A stretch of DNA of 33,685 bases, taken from the NCBI GenBank assembly GCA_030526155.1, contig JAUNDI010000002.1, positions 1 through 33,685 of the forward strand, read 5' to 3'. The notes below the pieces were generated by a model. It saw nothing but the letters and a program-made list of their open reading frames with translations, was not told where the DNA came from and searched no databases. The stretch is from Bacteroidia bacterium. GTDB lineage: Bacteria; Bacteroidota; Bacteroidia; Bacteroidales; Marinilabiliaceae. The stretch's first letter is position 1, and each line of letters starts with the position of its first letter. This document shows, piece after piece, positions 32,204-33,685 of this stretch. The translations under genes and the position numbers were made by a program.

Positions 32204-33685
32204 ATGTTCGACTCAGGTTTTTATCGTATTGCAACCGCAATCCCAACTATCAAGGTTGCTGATATTCAAGCTAATGTAACTGAAATTATTGGACTCATTT
32301 CTGGCGCAAATGAAGAGGATGCTGATGTTGTCGTATTCCCAGAACTATGCGTTACTGGTTATACTTGCGCAGATCTCTTCCTTCAATCTTATTTTATAGA
32401 TGAGGCTATCGGTGGCGTACTAGATATATCTATGGCTACAAAGGATATGGATATAGTATCTATCGTCGGCGCTCCTCTCTACTTTAATGGTGCATTGTAT
32501 AATTGCGCATTCGTCCTTCAACATGGTGCTATCAAGGGTATCGTCCCTAAACAACATATCCCTAATTATGGCGAATTCTACGAGGCTCGCTGGTTCAAGA
32601 GCGGCTCTGAGATTCCTGCAGGTGCCTTCCATAAGGGGCTTAATGCTCCTATAGGTACCAATTTTATCTTCGGCGAGGCTCACTTTAAGTTCGGCGTCGA
32701 AATTTGTGAGGACCTCTGGACTCCTATACCTCCATCGTCTTATCTCGCCCAGGCAGGCGCTGATGTTATCTTCAATCTCTCGGCTTCTAACGAAATGGTG
32801 GGTAAGCATGATTACCTCGTATCTCTCCTTAGCCAACAGAGCGCTCGTACCATAAGCGTATATGCATACGCCTCAGCTGGTATCGGTGAGTCTACTACAG
32901 ACCTCGTATTCGCTGGCAATGGTATGGTATTCGAAAATGGTCAATTGATTTCAAGTGCCGACCGTTTCTGTCGCGAGAGCCAAATAGTTTTTGCAGATAT
33001 CGACCTCAATAAGATTAAGGCTATGCGAGCAAAAACTAATACGTTCAAGTCTCTCGCAGCCAATTACCAAATGATAGATCTTGTCTTTAATGACGCTCTC
33101 CCTGTAGAAAATATCGTTCGTAATTTCGATCCTCATCCTTTTATCCCTAAGGATGAACGTAGCATACGAGAGCGTTGCGAGGAGATCTTCAATATCCAAG
33201 TATGGGGCCTAGCTCAGCGTATGGAGGCTTCTCACTCTAAACGTGCCGTAGTGGGTATATCTGGCGGACTAGATTCTACTCTCGCTCTCCTCGTTACTGC
33301 TAAGACTTTCGATGTCTTGGGTTGGGATCGTAAGAATATCATAGGCATTACTATGCCTGGTTTCGGTACAACTGGTAGAACTTATAATAATGCTATCAAC
33401 CTCATGAAGGCTCTCGGCGTAGAGGTGCGCGAAATATCTATCAAGGAGGCTTGTATACAGCATTTCAAGGATATCAATCTCCCTGAGTCCGACCGCTCAG
33501 TGACTTACGAAAATTCTCAAGCTCGTGAGCGTACTCAGATTCTTATGGATATTGCTAATCGCGAGGGCGGACTCGTTGTGGGTACCGGCGATCTTAGCGA
33601 ATTGGCTCTCGGTTGGGCTACTTATAATGGCGACCAGATGTCTATGTATGGCGTAAATGCTTCCGTACCTAAGACTCTCGTGAAG
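32204..33685 (+). CDS. nadE: Glutamine-dependent NAD+ synthetase (3' end beyond window)
   Basis: NadE amidates nicotinate adenine dinucleotide to NAD+, using ammonia released from glutamine by its own nitrilase-type domain. The first 494 codons are present and the frame is still open at the end of the window. The N-terminal glutaminase domain (about 1-290) has the catalytic triad Glu47 (VVFPELCVTGY), Lys116 (VPKQHIPNYGEFYE) and Cys168 (FGVEICEDLW). The C-terminal synthetase domain begins about residue 330 with the ATP-pyrophosphatase P-loop SGGLDS at 353-358 and continues through TMPGFGTTGRT and VVGTGDLSELALGW. The start ATG at 32204 follows a good promoter. The gene is missing from simple closed-ORF lists because its stop is outside the window. 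Confidence 0.96.
   Translation, partial: MFDSGFYRIATAIPTIKVADIQANVTEIIGLISGANEEDADVVVFPELCVTGYTCADLFLQSYFIDEAIGGVLDISMATKDMDIVSIVGAPLYFNGALYNCAFVLQHGAIKGIVPKQHIPNYGEFYEARWFKSGSEIPAGAFHKGLNAPIGTNFIFGEAHFKFGVEICEDLWTPIPPSSYLAQAGADVIFNLSASNEMVGKHDYLVSLLSQQSARTISVYAYASAGIGESTTDLVFAGNGMVFENGQLISSADRFCRESQIVFADIDLNKIKAMRAKTNTFKSLAANYQMIDLVFNDALPVENIVRNFDPHPFIPKDERSIRERCEEIFNIQVWGLAQRMEASHSKRAVVGISGGLDSTLALLVTAKTFDVLGWDRKNIIGITMPGFGTTGRTYNNAINLMKALGVEVREISIKEACIQHFKDINLPESDRSVTYENSQARERTQILMDIANREGGLVVGTGDLSELALGWATYNGDQMSMYGVNASVPKTLVK

Overview
The window reads as a chromosomal segment of a member of the Bacteroidales (Bacteroidota). The main grounds are: (i) at least eight genes or operons are preceded by the Bacteroidota-type sigma-ABfr promoter (TTG or TTTG, a spacer of 19-20, then TAnnTTTG) and lack obvious Shine-Dalgarno sequences; (ii) the gene content is typical of anaerobic gut-type Bacteroidales: PPi-dependent phosphofructokinase, menaquinone genes, secreted glycoside hydrolases, an OmpA-like/TPR lipoprotein, rubredoxin and the GGGtGRT/NifU-like pair. 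Family or genus cannot be fixed from this sequence.

Layout, left to right. 1-105 holds a repeat made of two palindromes arranged as one large inverted repeat. 142-954 (minus) is an ADP-ribosylglycohydrolase. 1249-4555 (plus) is S-adenosylhomocysteinase followed 40 nt later by a methyl-accepting chemotaxis-type receptor. 4565-9162 (plus) is a tryptophan operon: promoter, a 19-residue leader peptide with three Trp codons, an attenuator, then trpE-trpG-trpD-trpC and a SpoU-type RNA methyltransferase. 9170-18507 (minus) carries a nucleotide-sugar dehydrogenase, an OmpA-like/TPR lipoprotein, a prolyl oligopeptidase lipoprotein, pfp, and the two-gene unit of a NifU-like scaffold plus GGGtGRT protein. 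18644-24454 (minus) is a glycan side-chain cluster read GH31 -> GH29 -> GH43, behind an RluA-family pseudouridine synthase and a small membrane protein (24516-25858). From 26132 the plus strand carries an outer-membrane beta-barrel protein, rubredoxin, a trmH-menF-menD operon, a FabB-like ketoacyl synthase and the first 494 codons of a glutamine-dependent NAD synthetase that runs off the window.

How the genes work together. TrpE/G/D/C take chorismate to indole-3-glycerol phosphate except for the TrpF step; trpF, trpA and trpB are not in the window. MenF and MenD take chorismate through isochorismate towards menaquinone. AhcY clears S-adenosylhomocysteine made by methyltransferases, several of which are encoded nearby. 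The GH31, GH29 and GH43 enzymes have signal peptides and probably remove xylose or glucose, fucose and arabinose or xylose side groups from glycans in the periplasm; no SusC/SusD pair or regulator accompanies them here.

The most interesting items are the leader-peptide trp attenuator, built as a complete 1:2 / 2:3 / 3:4 hairpin set; the functionally unassigned GGGtGRT/NifU-like pair, with codon use suggesting high expression; an inverted repeat that could hide the rluD-like start codon only in read-through transcripts; and three unrelated intergenic repeat families. No tRNA, rRNA, CRISPR array, transposase or phage gene was seen.
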